From assembly GCF_013116825.1 (NCBI RefSeq), contig NZ_JABFNS010000007.1, positions 39,704 to 103,703 of the forward strand: a DNA stretch of 64,000 nucleotides. Direction: 5' to 3'. Under the pieces are notes generated by a model. The model did no database searches, was not told where the DNA came from, and saw only the letters and a program-made list of their open reading frames with translations. Numbering within the stretch: the first letter of the stretch is position 1; every line of letters begins with the position of its first letter. Source of the DNA: Myxococcus xanthus. Lineage in GTDB: Bacteria; Myxococcota; Myxococcia; Myxococcales; Myxococcaceae. Shown piece after piece: positions 45,010-53,806 of this stretch. The position numbers and the translations under genes were made by a program.

Positions 45010-45999
45010 TCACAACCCCAGCGCGCTCATGGGGATGCGGTACATGTCCCCCGTGCCGCGGCCAATGCCCTGGACGGCGCTGTCATCCCGTGGCGCATCG
45101 AAACGTGCCCCCACGTCGCCCGTGAAGGGGCGCGTGCTGCTGAAGTAGAGCCACTTTCCGTCGGGGGAGACGCTGTGGTTGTAGTCGCTCGCGGGCGTGT
45201 TGATGCCTTCGCAGAGCCGGCGTGCAGGTGTCCATGCGCCATCCACCTTGCGGCTGAGGAACAAGTCGTATCCGCCCAGGCCGTCTTCCCGCCGCAGTGC
45301 ACTGAAGATGAGGTAGCGCTCATCAGGCGCAATCCACGGCTCGAGCTCATGGACCGACGAATTGATGGCGGGCCCCAGGTTCTCTGGCGGCTGGTAGGCG
45401 CCGTCGACCCAGCGGGAGACCCAGAGGTCGCTGCCACCCAATGTGCCGTCTCGCTCACCCCCGAAGTAGAGATTGCCATTGGCGGCCACGGCCGGTGACC
45501 ACTCGTCGCGGTGCTTGTCGTTGACGGGAGCCGGAAGGCGTCGCGCGTCCTCCCATGCTCCGTCGGTGTCCAGCGACGCGGCCCAGATGTCATACGAGCT
45601 TCGGGGACCTTGCTCCCCAGGCTCGGGACGGTTGGAGATGAAGTACACCGTGCGCCCGTCGGGTGAGAAGTGTGGGTCCGCGTTGCTCCACTCGGTGGCG
45701 AAGCGCGGGAGCACCGGACGGGACCAGTGCCCTTCATCGGTCAGCTGCGTTTCGTAGAGCGTATAGTGTTGGAAACGGTCATCTGCCCTTCCAAAGAGCA
45801 CGCGTCGCTGGTCTGGAGAGAAGGCCATGAAGAAGTCCCAGGCCCCGGTGGTGAAGAGCCCCGCGCCGTAGAGTTCAGGCGTGCAGGTGCCCCCGTGATT
45901 CTCCAGCGCCTCCGCGGGCCGTCCACCGTGTGCGCCACAGCCCAGCTCCCAGAGCGTCATCATCAAGAGCACGCCTCGCATCGACGACATCCCCGCCAT
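45010..45999 (-). CDS. PD40-type beta-propeller lipoprotein
   Basis: About 329 residues. A hydrophobic N-terminus ends at a Cys near residue 21 (LWELGC, an imperfect lipobox). The rest has TolB/WD40-like PD40 blades, each with a FSPDGRTVYFISNR-type strand; at least four are visible (AFSPDQRRVLF, HFSPDGRTVYF, AVAANGNLYF, SVSPDGKWLYF). AGGAGGAG precedes the ATG. It is divergent from an AraC-family regulator across only 57 bp, so a shared promoter region is likely. Confidence 0.82.
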   Translation of the reverse strand: MAGMSSMRGVLLMMTLWELGCGAHGGRPAEALENHGGTCTPELYGAGLFTTGAWDFFMAFSPDQRRVLFGRADDRFQHYTLYETQLTDEGHWSRPVLPRFATEWSNADPHFSPDGRTVYFISNRPEPGEQGPRSSYDIWAASLDTDGAWEDARRLPAPVNDKHRDEWSPAVAANGNLYFGGERDGTLGGSDLWVSRWVDGAYQPPENLGPAINSSVHELEPWIAPDERYLIFSALRREDGLGGYDLFLSRKVDGAWTPARRLCEGINTPASDYNHSVSPDGKWLYFSSTRPFTGDVGARFDAPRDDSAVQGIGRGTGDMYRIPMSALGL

Positions 46000-46056
46000 G
46001 TACGGCTCCTCCTGGACGTTGCTTCAGCACCACGGCGGTCGGGATAGCATCGGCCC

Positions 46057-46932
46057 ATGAGGCGAAACTTTGGGAATGTTGCGGTGCTTCCCGAACGGGC
46101 TCCCGGCTATCACGCGCTCAGCGAGGGCGAGGCCTTCGACATCAGTGACTGTGTCTGTCGAGCAGGCGCCCGCAGCCCCATCTTCGGCGGCGAGCACGCA
46201 CAGGTCTGCATCAGTGTCGTGCTGTCCGGCGTGTTCCATGTCCGGAGCCCCGAGGGGGCCGCGGTGGTGGGGCCGGGCGCGCTGGTGCTCGGGAACCGGT
46301 CGGCGCCTTATGAGTTCCGGCACGTCGATGATGGAGGGGACCGCTCGCTCGTCATCGAGTGCTCCGACGCGCTACTGGACGATGCCCTCCGCTCGCTGGG
46401 GCGCTCCCATCGAGGAACGCGCCCCTTCGCGCGCGTCTGCGCTCCGGCGTCGCTCACATCGGTGAACGCAGTGCTCCTCGCGCGACAAGCACTCGAGAGT
46501 GGCCAGGTGGAGGACCTGCGAGAGGCGGCACTGGCGGTGGTGGACGCGGGGGTGACGCTGGGAAGCAACCCGACGGAGACACGGGTGGAGGTCTCCGACC
46601 TTCAGGCGCGCAGAGTGGCCCGGGTCCTGCGGTATCTCGAATCAAGGTTCATGGAGGACTGCTCGCTGGACACGCTCGCGGACGTCGCGGGGCTCACGAG
46701 CTTTCACTTCCTTCGCATGTTCCGAGCAGTGACGGGGCAGACCCCCCGCCAACTCGTCATCGCCACACGGCTTCGCGTGGCGGCCTCGGCGCTGCGCGGC
46801 AGCCGTGCGCGAATCACCGACGTCGCCCTGGAAGCCGGCTTCGGGGACCTGTCCCACTTCACGACGAGCTTCACGCGAGCGTTCGGTCTCTCGCCTCGTG
46901 CCTACCGCGCTCGCGCGCTCAAGCACGCCTGA
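46057..46932 (+). CDS. AraC-family transcription regulator
   Basis: About 291 residues. The C-terminal 100 residues have the double helix-turn-helix: DCSLDTLADVAGLTSFHFLRMFR and ITDVALEAGFGDLSHFTTSFTRAFGLSPRAYR. The N-terminal 180 residues form a cupin-like sensing domain (ICISVVLSGVFHVRSPEG). The ligand is unknown. It is divergent from the PD40 lipoprotein gene, which is its best target candidate by position. Confidence 0.92.
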   Translation: MRRNFGNVAVLPERAPGYHALSEGEAFDISDCVCRAGARSPIFGGEHAQVCISVVLSGVFHVRSPEGAAVVGPGALVLGNRSAPYEFRHVDDGGDRSLVIECSDALLDDALRSLGRSHRGTRPFARVCAPASLTSVNAVLLARQALESGQVEDLREAALAVVDAGVTLGSNPTETRVEVSDLQARRVARVLRYLESRFMEDCSLDTLADVAGLTSFHFLRMFRAVTGQTPRQLVIATRLRVAASALRGSRARITDVALEAGFGDLSHFTTSFTRAFGLSPRAYRARALKHA

Positions 46933-46949
46933 CCGCCGCGGCAGGCGTG
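46924..46949 (+). terminator. Hairpin overlapping the AraC-family stop
   Basis: Perfect 8-bp stem CACGCCTG / CAGGCGTG with a 10-base loop ACCGCCGCGG. The stop codon lies in the stem. There is no T-run, so its use as a terminator is uncertain. Confidence 0.4.
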
Positions 46950-47129
46950 GCTCGCGTTCACCATGGGGGGCCCCCTTTCGAAGTGAAACGCGCCGCCGCC
47001 CTCACTCGCCTGGATGGCAGCCGTGGGACGGACCTGCGCTTCCGCCGATCCCACCTGAATCCCCGCCCTCCCATTCACCCGAGCCAGAACGCATCCTCGA
47101 AGCCCACTACGACTTTCCGAGGACCTCTC

Positions 47130-47846
47130 ATGGCTCACGACCACCACCATCCCGCCCACCACATCGTTCCAGGATTTGGCGCGGACCGCGCCGCTCACTA
47201 CGACGCCCAGGCGTCCGTCGCGCTCGCGGGCACCCAGGCCCTGTATGAACTCGGCGTCAGCACGCTGACGGCCCAGCTCGACGGCCAGGACGCGGCCTCG
47301 CTGCTCTTCGTGGGAGTGGGCACGGGTGCGGAGTTGATGCCCTACACCCGCTTCGACGTCCCCGGCTGGCGCTTCACGGGCGTGGACCCCTCCGACGCCA
47401 TGCTCGACGTCGCGCAAAAGCGCCTGGAGGCGGAGGGCCTCCTCTCGCGCACGCACCTGCACCACGGCGAGCTCCACACGCTCCCGTCCGGCCCCCTCTT
47501 TGATGGCGCGCAGATGATGGGCGTCCTTCACCACGTGGAGGGTGAAGCAGCCCGCCTCGATTTGCTCCGGGAAGTCGCCCGTCGGCTCAAGCCCGGAGCC
47601 CCTCTCGTCGTAGGCTGCCGCATCGGCATGGACCCCGAGCTGTTGAACGTGGAGCTCCGGCGATGGCGGGCCTATGGCACCCCACGGGAGGAACTGGAGC
47701 GTCGGCGCGAGCGCTTCATGACGCTGCGGCCCATCGAATCCGATGCCGCCCTGTTCGCGATGCTCGCCCATGCGGGACTGGTCGCGCCGAAGCCGCTCTT
47801 CGTGTCGCTTCAGTTCAAGGTGTTCCTGGCGAGATACGCGCCCTGA
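47130..47846 (+). CDS. SAM-dependent methyltransferase with His-rich N-terminus
   Basis: About 238 residues. The first 11 residues (MAHDHHHPAHH) contain six histidines, which could bind metal. A class I methyltransferase core follows: LLFVGVGTGAELMPY (motif I), TGVDPSDAMLDVA, MGVLHHVEG and RRLKPGAPLVVG. Substrate unknown. GAGG precedes the ATG. It is flanked downstream by a hairpin repeat. Confidence 0.85.
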   Translation: MAHDHHHPAHHIVPGFGADRAAHYDAQASVALAGTQALYELGVSTLTAQLDGQDAASLLFVGVGTGAELMPYTRFDVPGWRFTGVDPSDAMLDVAQKRLEAEGLLSRTHLHHGELHTLPSGPLFDGAQMMGVLHHVEGEAARLDLLREVARRLKPGAPLVVGCRIGMDPELLNVELRRWRAYGTPREELERRRERFMTLRPIESDAALFAMLAHAGLVAPKPLFVSLQFKVFLARYAP

Positions 47847-47848
47847 GA

Positions 47849-47922
47849 GCGACCGCCGAGCCCGGAGCGCGCAGCCGGAGGAGTCCGGCCACGCGCGTCC
47901 ACGGACTCACGCCACGGAGGAG
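47849..47922. repeat. Dispersed hairpin repeat, copy 1
   Basis: About 74 bp that align with 52751-52826 at most positions. It is centred on a perfect hairpin, GCCGGA-GGAG-TCCGGC. The element begins 3 bp after the methyltransferase stop and lies between genes. Confidence 0.7.
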
Positions 47923-47948
47923 GAGCTCATGAGATTGAGCCCCGGCGC

Positions 47949-48557
47949 TCACCCGGCGCAGCTCTGCTGCCCCGTCATGGGCTTGTTCGTCGTCGTGGCA
48001 CAGGAGCAGACGCTCCCCCGACACTTGAACGAGGCGCTCTCCTCACACAGGTCATTCACCCGCTTCCAACGGAGGATGGTCCCCCGCGAGTCGTCCTGGT
48101 CCTGGGTGAAGAGCTCGTCGCCCCGGACCGCGAAGGAATGGACCTCGGTGACGAGGTTGTCCAGCGGCCCCTCGCTGTAGTCGTCGCATGAGGAGGCCCG
48201 GGTCAGCTCCAGCTTCCCGTTGCTCACCTTCCAGGTGCCCAGGTAGTTGTTCCAGCTCCCCCCCAGCAGGATGACGGAGTTGCCACGGAGGACCATCGCC
48301 GCGTCGTAGCCGATGCCCTGCTCGACGCGGTAGGTGCCCTCCCGGAGGGTGCCCCCCGTCAGAGGCGGTGCGTTCGTCACCTCGTTGGTGTCCGCGCTCC
48401 ACGTCGTGCACCACCCCACCGCGGAGCACTGGAGCGCGTTGCCGCCCCCTCCTCCTCCGCCGCCTCCTTCACCGTCCTTGTCGTCTTCCTTGGAGTCACC
48501 ACACGCCACAGCGAGGAGGGAGAGCGACAGCACCAACGCACGCGTCAGGTTCTTCAT
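47949..48557 (-). CDS. Lipoprotein with poly-Gly linker
   Basis: About 202 residues. A good lipobox (LAVAC, Cys19) is followed by an acidic stretch and nine consecutive Gly, a flexible tether. The C-terminal domain holds about eight Cys and a compact beta-rich core (VLRGNSVILLGGSWNNYLGTW). GGGAAG precedes the ATG. No family recognised; probably a surface or periplasmic domain on a flexible linker. Confidence 0.75.
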   Translation of the reverse strand: MKNLTRALVLSLSLLAVACGDSKEDDKDGEGGGGGGGGGNALQCSAVGWCTTWSADTNEVTNAPPLTGGTLREGTYRVEQGIGYDAAMVLRGNSVILLGGSWNNYLGTWKVSNGKLELTRASSCDDYSEGPLDNLVTEVHSFAVRGDELFTQDQDDSRGTILRWKRVNDLCEESASFKCRGSVCSCATTTNKPMTGQQSCAG

Positions 48558-48642
48558 CGGAACTTCCCGGAAAAAGGTTCATGGGGATTTGCCCCCCACA
48601 AAGAGACATCCCGGGAGCCATCGTTGCGTCGAAATCGGACGG

Positions 48643-51600
48643 CTAGCGCGGACAGCGGTCCTTTTCGGCGCGAGCCTCGGCGACTTCACCTGGGTAGGCC
48701 TTGCGCCAGGGCTCCCACTCCAGCCACGCCCTGCGCGCCTCCTGACACGCCTCGTCAGCCGCCCCGGACAGACGCAAGGCCTGGGCAAGCCGCCGCCGCG
48801 CCAGGGGAACCCGCGCGGACGTCACCTGTTCGCTCGCGAGCGCCGCCAGCGCCGTCCTCAAGGGCGCCACCGCCTCCGCTGGCGCGCGCCTCGCCAGATG
48901 GATGTCGCCCAGCAGCACCAGCGCCTTGATGCGCTCCGGCGCCACCGGCCCCCAGTCCCGCTCCAGCCTCGCGAGCGCCCGCTCCGCGTGGCCCCGAGCC
49001 TCCTCGACGCGCCCCAGGAACAGCAGGGCATCCGCGAGCCAGCGAAGCCCCTCCCCCTCCAGCTCACCTCGCGCCAGCAACGACTCCTGGAGCGCGACGC
49101 CGCGCGCATGGAAGCCCCGAGCCTCCTTCGCGCGCCCCAGCAATCGCAACAGCCGCCCCACCTCGTGCAGGTCCAGCGCGACCTCCGGATGCGTGGCGCC
49201 GTACACGCGCTCACGGTGGGCCAGGCTGCGCCGGGCCTGCTCCAGCTCGGCCTCGCGCGCGCCCAGCTCGCCCAGCACCCCCGTCCGGTTCGACGTCATG
49301 CCCATGAGCACCGCGTCCGCGCCCTCCGGCGGCACGCTCTTGCGAGCGACCGCGAGGCTCTGCTCCGCCGCGCGCAGCGCCTCCGGCCCCCGCCCCCACT
49401 CGAAATAGATGACGGCCAGGTTGGACAACGTGCGCGCCACCACGAGGTGTTCCTCGCCCAGGCTGCGGCGGAGGCTGGCCAGCGCCCGCTGCACGACGGC
49501 CTCCGCGCGGGCCAGCTCGCCCGCGTGGGCCAGCGTGCCGCCCAGGTTCACCAGGGCCCTGGCGGTGTCGCGGTGGTCGGGGCCATGCAAGTCCTCTTGA
49601 AGCCGCAGCGCCTCTTCCTGCCAGCGCTTCGCCTCCAGGAGCCGGCCCTGATGCCGGGCCAGCAAGCCCAGACGTCCATTGAGCTCCGCGCGGGCAGCGG
49701 CATGGGAGACGCCCTTCGCCGTGACGCGGTCCAGCGCCTCGCGCAGCAGTGGCTCCGCCTCGGAGAAACGTCCCTCCTGCTCGAACAACTCGGCGCGGAC
49801 ATAGTTCAACAGCGCGTCGAACTCGGGGTCGCGCAGCGGCTCAGCCACCGCCTGAGCGCGGTTCAGATAGGCCCAGGCATCCTCTGTCCGTCCCAGGTCA
49901 TGGCCACTCAACCACGCCTGGGCATAGAGCACCCGGGCCAGCACGGCATGATGGCGCCCCGCCTCCGCGGCGAGGCCGGCCTGGACCAGCGAGGCTCGCG
50001 CATCCTCGAACGCACTGGCGTCTTCCTGGAGCGTGGCGCACAGCAGGTGGGCCTCCGCCTCCAGCGGGCGGTAGCGCGTGCGTACGGCCCGCTCCCGTGC
50101 CGCCAGCGCCACCTTCAACGCCTCCGGCGTATGCCCCGCGAACAGCCCCGCGTTCGCCCGGGCCAGCTCCGCCCGGACCGCCGTCACCTCCAACAGCACG
50201 GCCGGGTCCTCCGGAGGCGCCACGGCCTCCATCAACGTCCTCACGTCCGAGCAGCGCCGCAGGCTCGCCAACGAGCCCCCCAGCCCGAAGCCGCGCGCCA
50301 CGGTGCGGGCGTCCGCCTTCTGGAGCGCCGCCACCACGCGGGTCACCTCCTCCAGCCGCTCGTCGAGGCAGGCCATCCGCAGGCCCAGGACCTGGTCTGG
50401 CTGCTCACCCCAGACCCGCGTGGCCTCGCAGGCCTCCTGGTGCTCGCGCGTCCATTCCAGCTTCCAGCGCTCCAGCGCCGCCGCCACCGCGGAGAAGGAC
50501 GCCTCCGCGTCCGGGGCGCTCGTGGCCAGGAAGGCCCGCCGGGTGGACTCCCGCATCTGCGCATCCCAGACGCCCGCGAAGTGCCGCTCACTGCCCTGAC
50601 ACAGCGCTTGAGGCGGCGGCCTGGACAGCAACCCGAAAACAGTCAGCCCCGTCAGGACCGCGCCCAGCATCACCAGGGCGACCGTGCGCCTGCGCGCCAC
50701 GGGGTCCCGAGACAACTGCGCACGCAGCGCCTCCATGGAGGAGAACCGCTCCGCGGGGTCGGCGGAGAGCCCGCGCCGGACGACGGCCCGCAGCCACGCG
50801 GGGACACCGGCGCGCTCCGGCCGCACGGCATTCCGCGCCACCTGCTCCAGCAAGGCCTCACGCGTATTTCCCTCGAAGGGACGCTGGCCGTTGAGCGCCT
50901 CGTAGAGCGCGACACAGAAGGAGAACTGGTCCGAACGGGCGTCACCGTGCTCGCCGCGGAGCTGTTCGGGCGCGCCGTAGGCCAGCGTGCCCAGCAAGGT
51001 CCCCGTGACGGTGAGGGACGCCGAAGTCACCGCGCCGGGAGCCGCCGCTCCGGGCACCAGGGTCGCGTTGGCCAGGCCGAAGTCAGTGATGCGGACGAGG
51101 CCCCCCTTCGTCAGCAAGACATTGTCCGGCTTGAAGTCCCGGTGGACGATGCCCAGCGCGTGCGACGCGGCCAGTCCATCCGCCGCCTGTCGGAAGCGCT
51201 CGAGCACCTCCCGGAGCGGGCGCGGTTGCTCCGCCAGCCAGCGCCGCAGCGTGCCGCCCTCCAGGAACTCCATCACCAGGAAGAGCTGCCCCTGGTACTC
51301 GCCCACGTCATGGAGGCTGGCGATGTGCGGGTGGGACAGCTTCGCCATGATGCGGGCCTCGCGCTCCAGGCGTTGCCGCGCCAGGGCCAGCGAGTCCTCC
51401 TGGAAACGCTCCGGCTTGAGCAGCTTCAGCGCCACCTTGCGGTCCAGCTCGGGGTCATACGCGACATGAACCCGGCCCATGCCGCCCTCGCCCAGCAGCC
51501 CCAGCACCACGTAGCGCCCCACCCGTGTGCCCGTGGCGAGCGGCCCCACCTCCGCGAAGGAGGTCCGCGCCTCATCCGGGCTCAGCGCGGCGAGCACGCT

Positions 51601-51708
51601 CCGGCACTCGGCGCAGCCGGCGACGTGGGCACGCACCTGTTGCTCACGCTCGGAGGAGAGCTGGCCTTCCAGGTGGCGCGCGAGGTCGTTCTCGTCCGGG
51701 CAGCTCAT
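48643..51708 (-). CDS. Zinc-finger/serine-threonine kinase/TPR protein (likely anti-sigma kinase)
   Basis: About 1021 residues. The first 45 residues have the anti-sigma zinc-finger pattern H-x3-C-x2-C (His28, Cys32, Cys35). A Hanks-type kinase follows (about 64-330): GEGGMG, Lys95 in VALK, HRDFKPDN with Asp191, and DFG at 209-211, all intact. One transmembrane helix (about 335-357) leads to a periplasmic TPR array (about 520-980). The ATG overlaps the stop of the sigma factor gene (ATGA). The layout suggests a membrane kinase that binds and controls the coupled sigma factor (inference). Confidence 0.9.
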   Translation of the reverse strand: MSCPDENDLARHLEGQLSSEREQQVRAHVAGCAECRSVLAALSPDEARTSFAEVGPLATGTRVGRYVVLGLLGEGGMGRVHVAYDPELDRKVALKLLKPERFQEDSLALARQRLEREARIMAKLSHPHIASLHDVGEYQGQLFLVMEFLEGGTLRRWLAEQPRPLREVLERFRQAADGLAASHALGIVHRDFKPDNVLLTKGGLVRITDFGLANATLVPGAAAPGAVTSASLTVTGTLLGTLAYGAPEQLRGEHGDARSDQFSFCVALYEALNGQRPFEGNTREALLEQVARNAVRPERAGVPAWLRAVVRRGLSADPAERFSSMEALRAQLSRDPVARRRTVALVMLGAVLTGLTVFGLLSRPPPQALCQGSERHFAGVWDAQMRESTRRAFLATSAPDAEASFSAVAAALERWKLEWTREHQEACEATRVWGEQPDQVLGLRMACLDERLEEVTRVVAALQKADARTVARGFGLGGSLASLRRCSDVRTLMEAVAPPEDPAVLLEVTAVRAELARANAGLFAGHTPEALKVALAARERAVRTRYRPLEAEAHLLCATLQEDASAFEDARASLVQAGLAAEAGRHHAVLARVLYAQAWLSGHDLGRTEDAWAYLNRAQAVAEPLRDPEFDALLNYVRAELFEQEGRFSEAEPLLREALDRVTAKGVSHAAARAELNGRLGLLARHQGRLLEAKRWQEEALRLQEDLHGPDHRDTARALVNLGGTLAHAGELARAEAVVQRALASLRRSLGEEHLVVARTLSNLAVIYFEWGRGPEALRAAEQSLAVARKSVPPEGADAVLMGMTSNRTGVLGELGAREAELEQARRSLAHRERVYGATHPEVALDLHEVGRLLRLLGRAKEARGFHARGVALQESLLARGELEGEGLRWLADALLFLGRVEEARGHAERALARLERDWGPVAPERIKALVLLGDIHLARRAPAEAVAPLRTALAALASEQVTSARVPLARRRLAQALRLSGAADEACQEARRAWLEWEPWRKAYPGEVAEARAEKDRCPR

Positions 51709-52610
51709 TCCTTCGCCGCCAGGAGTCCGGACAGGCTCACGTCGAGACGGCCATGAACGGCCCGCATCATGCTGTCCAGCTCCTCCTGGGAGAGCGACAG
51801 CCGCTCCGTCAGCCCCTCGTGCGTGCGCGTCTCCAGCAGCGCCTTCACCCCGGACAGCCGCCGGGACAGGGTGGACTTGTGCACGCCGTAGAGCTCCCCC
51901 ATGCGAGACAGCGACAGATGCTCGACGAAGTGGAGACGCAGCAACTCCCGGTCCTCGTCATCCAGGGAGGCCACCGCCTGGACGAAGGCGGCGCGCACGT
52001 GCGAGCGGGCCTCCTCACGGACCAGCCCCAGCTCCAGCCCGCCTTGCGCGGGGTCCGCGGCCAGCATCTCCGCGTCCACCCGGGCCTCCTGCCCCTGGGC
52101 CTTTCGCATCCGGAGCGCGAGGCGCACCGCGGAGATGTTGACCCAGTGCAACAACGACCCCACGCCCGCATAGCCAAGGAGCCGGGGCGGCGAGTCGGGC
52201 CGAGGCATCAGCAGATTTCCCCGGAGCGCCTGAAGCACTTCATCCACGAACGTGGGCGAGGGGTGAAGCCGCGCGAGCGAGCCATGCAGCTTGCGCAGGA
52301 CCTGCGCTTCGAAGAGGTCCGCCGCCCCCGGCGTCCCTTGAGCGCAGGCGAGCGCAAGGGCGAGGTCCCTTGCGTGCAAACGTTCCAGCGCGACGACGGG
52401 GTCCTCCGCCTCGGAGAGCCGTTCCCCCAGGTGCCGCGCGAACACCAGGGGCTCGGGCGCCGCGCACTGAAGGGAGGCCGCCTCACGCAGGGCCAGGGCG
52501 AGCGCCCGCGGCGCCTCCGGCGCGGAGCGCAAGCGGCCCGCGGCGGCGGTGTCCATCGAACGAAGAACCGTCTCGAGAATCTCCTCGGGAAGAGCGCTGT
52601 CCGTACCCAT
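51705..52610 (-). CDS. ECF-like RNA polymerase sigma factor, Myxococcales family 1 type
   Basis: About 301 residues. The C-terminal 130 residues contain region 2/4 features: RLALRMRKA, ASLDDEDRELLRLHFVEHLSLSRMGELYGVHKSTLSRRLSGV with a helix-turn-helix. The first 150 residues are helical and long for an ECF factor. I recall a Myxococcales-specific family of this type paired with kinases. ATG 52610 is used; a GTG at 52667 is in frame and would add 19 residues. It is translationally coupled to the zinc-finger kinase downstream. Confidence 0.82.
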   Translation of the reverse strand: MGTDSALPEEILETVLRSMDTAAAGRLRSAPEAPRALALALREAASLQCAAPEPLVFARHLGERLSEAEDPVVALERLHARDLALALACAQGTPGAADLFEAQVLRKLHGSLARLHPSPTFVDEVLQALRGNLLMPRPDSPPRLLGYAGVGSLLHWVNISAVRLALRMRKAQGQEARVDAEMLAADPAQGGLELGLVREEARSHVRAAFVQAVASLDDEDRELLRLHFVEHLSLSRMGELYGVHKSTLSRRLSGVKALLETRTHEGLTERLSLSQEELDSMMRAVHGRLDVSLSGLLAAKE

Positions 52611-52750
52611 GAGATGGTGATTTCCCGTGGCGATGAGGCCACATCCCCTCCCCGGAATCTCTAGCACGAATGCCTGAGCGGGCTCCCGGGCCTCTGAGCG
52701 GCGCCCCCCTGCGCGGGGCCGCGCTCTCCCGACGGGCTACACCCCTGACA

Positions 52751-52826
52751 GCGACCTCCGGGGAGCCGGAGCGCACGGCCGGAGGAGTCCGGCCGCGCGC
52801 GTCCACGGGCTCACGCCACGGTGAGG
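52751..52826. repeat. Dispersed hairpin repeat, copy 2
   Basis: About 76 bp matching 47849-47922, with the same hairpin core (GCCGGA-GGAG-TCCGGC). Its right end overlaps the stop and last codons of the methionine aminopeptidase gene (stop at 52811-52813), so the gene's final residues are encoded in the repeat. Confidence 0.7.
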
Positions 52827-53806
52827 ATTTCCGCGCCCTGCTCGGTGACGAGCAGGGTGTGCTCGAACTGGGCGCTGCGGCTGCCGTCGGCGGTGACGGC
52901 GGTCCACTCGTCATCCCAGGTGCGGTGACCCCAGCCGCCCAGGTTGATCATCGGCTCGACGGTGAAAATCATGCCGGGCTGCATGACGGTGTCGGCCTCG
53001 GCCTCGTAGTAGTGCGGAATCTGGAGCGCGGTGTGGAACGTCTCGCCGATGCCGTGGCCGCAGTACGCGCGCACCACGCTCATGCCGTGCTGGGTGGCGT
53101 GCGTCTCGATGGCGCGGCCGATGTCGCTGATGGGACGGCCCGGCTTCACCGCGGCGATGCCCTGCTCCAGGCACTCGCGCGTCACGCGCACCAGCCGCTG
53201 GCTCTCTTCGTCCACGTTGCCCACGAAGTACGTCGCCGAGCAGTCACCGTGCACACCATCCAGGTAGATGGTGACGTCCAGGTTGACGATGTCGCCGTCC
53301 TCCAGCGGCCGGCTGTCCGGGATGCCGTGGCAGATGACCTCGTTGACGGACGTGCAGAGCGACTTCGGGTAGCGGTGGTAGTTGAGCGTGCTGGGGTACC
53401 CGCCCCGCTTGATGTAGGCCTCATGGGTAATCGCATCCAGCTCGTCCGTGGTGATGCCCGGACGCACGTGCGAAGCCACCTCTTGCAGCACCTCGGCGGC
53501 GGCCTTGCAGGCCTTGCGCATGCGGGCGATGACGTCCGGCGTCTTGATGTCGGAGCCCGCGTCCTTGCGCGACGGGCGGCCCGTCAGTGCGTAGTCCGGA
53601 CGGGGGATGTGGAGCGGCACCTCGCGGCGCGGGCTGATGACGCCCGGGCGGATGCCCTTGCGAAGCACGTCCGGGCCCTTCTTGCGCGCCTCGGCGGCGT
53701 CCGCGCCGCGGTGGCACTTCTTGTACTTGCTGCCACTGCCACACCAGCAGGTGTCGTTGGGGCCCGGAAGCACGGCGGGCGGGGAACGGGGAACAGCGGT
53801 CGTCAT
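52811..53806 (-). CDS. map: Type I methionine aminopeptidase with SEC-C zinc motif
   Basis: About 331 residues. The N-terminal 35 residues carry a SEC-C-like zinc motif CWCGSGSKYKKCH, which helps ribosome or protein docking in longer MetAPs. The catalytic domain (about 80-331) has the metal ligands in NLDVTIYLDGVHGD, GHGIGETFH, and FTVEPM with EHT near the end. It removes the initiator Met from new proteins and is normally essential. GGAGG precedes the ATG, which overlaps the stop of the upstream small gene (ATGA). Confidence 0.95.
   Translation of the reverse strand: MTTAVPRSPPAVLPGPNDTCWCGSGSKYKKCHRGADAAEARKKGPDVLRKGIRPGVISPRREVPLHIPRPDYALTGRPSRKDAGSDIKTPDVIARMRKACKAAAEVLQEVASHVRPGITTDELDAITHEAYIKRGGYPSTLNYHRYPKSLCTSVNEVICHGIPDSRPLEDGDIVNLDVTIYLDGVHGDCSATYFVGNVDEESQRLVRVTRECLEQGIAAVKPGRPISDIGRAIETHATQHGMSVVRAYCGHGIGETFHTALQIPHYYEAEADTVMQPGMIFTVEPMINLGGWGHRTWDDEWTAVTADGSRSAQFEHTLLVTEQGAEILTVA

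Noticed and set aside
48334..51756. A long plus-strand frame opposite the kinase gene
   Set aside because: It is rich in Arg, Gln, His and Pro with no domain, while the minus strand carries a clear kinase/TPR protein.
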